Source of the DNA: Hellea sp964576765
Lineage (GTDB): Bacteria; Pseudomonadota; Alphaproteobacteria; Caulobacterales; Maricaulaceae
DNA: 5,860 nucleotides
Assembly: GCA_964576765.1 (NCBI GenBank)
Contig: CAZNWH010000123.1
Location: 1 to 5,860, forward strand
Direction: 5' to 3'
In this document: one piece after another, positions 4,553 through 5,860 of the stretch
Position numbering within the stretch: the stretch's first letter is position 1
How the letters are laid out: every line of letters begins with the position of its first letter
Program-made: the position numbers and the translations under genes
Notes under the pieces: generated by a model
The model's input: the letters and a program-made list of their open reading frames with translations, nothing else
Databases searched by the model: none
Told to the model about the DNA's origin: nothing

Positions 4553-5860
4553 TTACCGTCGTCCCCTTGGTTTATCGTCGAAAAGCTCAGCGAGCTTCTC
4601 TGTCATGGCCCCGCCTAATTGCTCGACATCCATAATAGTCACTGCGCGTTTATACCAGCGCGTAACATCATGACCGATCCCAATAGCGACAAGTTCGACG
4701 TCAGACCGGTTTTCGATTTTATCGATGACCATGCGTAAGTGAGATTCTAAGAGCCCCGTTTTATTTTGGCTTTGCGTGGCGTCATCTACGGGTGCGCCGT
4801 CGGAAATTACCATCATGATACGGCGCTGTTCAGGCCGCGCCATCAGTCGACGGTAAGCCCACTCTAAAGCTTCGCCGTCAATATTTTCCTTGAGCAGACC
4901 TTCGCGCATCATCAGGCCAAGATTACGTTTTGCCCGTCGCCACGGCATATCCGCGCCTTTATAAATGATATGGCGTAGATCATTTAAGCGTCCCGGCGCT
5001 TGGGGTTTTCCCGACGCCATCCAGTCTTGGAAACTGCGCCCGCCTTTCCAGGCGCGTGTGGTGAAGCCTAAAATCTCCGCTTTGACGCCGCAGCGCTCAA
5101 GCGTGCGGGCCATTATATCGGCGCAGACGGCGGCCACCATAATCGGGCGCCCCCGCATAGAGCCCGAATTATCGATCAGGATGGTAACAACCGTATCGCG
5201 AAAATCAGTTTCTTTTTCTTCCTTGAATGTGAGCGCCGACATCGGGTCAATAATCACGCGGGTTAAGCGGGCTGTATCAAGCTGTCCTTCTTCAAGATCA
5301 AAGGTCCAGCTACGTTGTTGCTGGGCCAAGAGCCGGCGCTGCAAACGATTGGCGAGGCGTGAAATCACCGAAGACAGTCCTGCCATATGCCCGTCTAGAT
5401 AGCCGCGAAGGCGATCAAGCTCTTCGGTTTCGCAAAGCTCTTCGGCTTTAATCACCTCATCATGGACGGTGCTATAGACCGTATAGGGATCAGGCAAGTT
5501 GGTCGGTTGAGGACGCTGGGCATTAGGGTTGGGCGTTTGATCGCTATCATCGCTCTCTCCGTCAATGTTCTCGGCATCGACCATATCTTGCGGGTCGGCG
5601 CTATCATCTTCGATGGCGTCTGCGTCAGAGACTTCGGTCTGTCCCTGTTGCTCTTCTCTCGGTGTATCGGGGGATTGATCAGGTTGATCGTCTTCATTCT
5701 CGGACGATTCGTCGTCGGTATTCTCATCTTCTTCAGGGTCAGCCAGATCATTGGAGAGATCAAAATCAGAGATGAGATCACGCACCGAGCGGCCAAAGGC
5801 TTCTTGGTTTGAGAGCAGGTCTTTAAGCCCTTTCATACGCGGAGCCGCCTTGGCCTCGAT
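4553..5860 (-). CDS. cobT: Cobaltochelatase subunit CobT, C-terminal part (5' end outside window)
   Basis: The frame is open to the right edge: the eight codons before the ATG at 5836 read IEAKAAPR and continue the CobT pattern, so that ATG is internal and about 190 N-terminal residues are missing (CobT is usually about 600-640 long). CobT works with CobS, an AAA+ ATPase, and CobN to insert cobalt into hydrogenobyrinic acid a,c-diamide in aerobic cobalamin synthesis, in the cytoplasm. Numbering from that internal Met, there is a strongly Asp/Glu-rich linker at about 30-100, typical of the family. A VWA domain follows from about 213: the MIDAS motif DNSGSM (Asp222, Ser224, Ser226), GFTTRAWKGG (257-266), and MMVISDGAPVDD (Asp346). 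The frame ends in TAA at 4555-4553 after an ELFDDKPRGRR tail. cobS commonly lies next to cobT and would be expected beyond the right edge. Nothing suggests damage. Confidence 0.93.
   Translation of the reverse strand: MEAKAAPRMKGLKDLLSNQEAFGRSVRDLISDFDLSNDLADPEEDENTDDESSENEDDQPDQSPDTPREEQQGQTEVSDADAIEDDSADPQDMVDAENIDGESDDSDQTPNPNAQRPQPTNLPDPYTVYSTVHDEVIKAEELCETEELDRLRGYLDGHMAGLSSVISRLANRLQRRLLAQQQRSWTFDLEEGQLDTARLTRVIIDPMSALTFKEEKETDFRDTVVTILIDNSGSMRGRPIMVAAVCADIMARTLERCGVKAEILGFTTRAWKGGRSFQDWMASGKPQAPGRLNDLRHIIYKGADMPWRRAKRNLGLMMREGLLKENIDGEALEWAYRRLMARPEQRRIMMVISDGAPVDDATQSQNKTGLLESHLRMVIDKIENRSDVELVAIGIGHDVTRWYKRAVTIMDVEQLGGAMTEKLAELFDDKPRGRR

Noticed and set aside
4371..4597. tRNA or other structured RNA gene in the cobT to DgkA-OpgB gap
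   Set aside because: No cloverleaf, T-loop GTTCGA-type motif or long stem is visible on either strand.
5462..5812. Long plus-strand frame rich in Ile, Gly and Leu opposite the cobT acidic linker
   Set aside because: It is the antisense image of the Asp/Glu-rich CobT linker (GAT/GAC/GAA codons read as Ile, Val and Leu codons), not a gene.

Overview
The window looks like chromosomal DNA from an alphaproteobacterium of moderate to low GC. The best taxonomic pointer is a CobT-type cobaltochelatase subunit with the acidic linker and C-terminal VWA domain typical of alphaproteobacterial aerobic cobalamin synthesis. A marine group such as Hyphomonadaceae/Maricaulales is possible but is only a guess. 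Every supported gene lies on the minus strand, so the layout is described from the right edge to the left.

Right edge (5860 to 4553): the 3' part of cobT, cut by the window edge. After a 173-bp gap with no convincing gene comes a 771-residue membrane protein (4379 to 2064). It joins a complete DgkA-type diacylglycerol kinase to an OpgB/MdoB-type phosphoglycerol transferase. OpgB chemistry releases diacylglycerol when it moves phosphoglycerol from phosphatidylglycerol onto periplasmic glucans, and DgkA rephosphorylates diacylglycerol to phosphatidate, so the fusion puts a producer and a recycler of the same lipid in one chain. A 53-bp gap with no terminator leads to a PLP-dependent group II decarboxylase (2010 to 601), possibly in the same transcript and closed by a small hairpin at 581-597.

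Left 600 bases: a compact, self-contained micro-locus. It has a TTGACA-17-TATGGT promoter, four direct copies of a TTAAC(C/T)ATA repeat around and inside that promoter, one inverted copy beside the ribosome binding site, a good AGGAG, a 17-codon ORF whose peptide is MTTRFPYGNGLGNGPGY (glycine at every second residue from 8 to 16), and a clean rho-independent terminator. Just past the terminator, on the same strand, begins a signal-peptide protein that runs off the left edge. The micro-locus is the best candidate here for something undescribed. The DgkA-OpgB fusion is the strongest finding for a known pathway.
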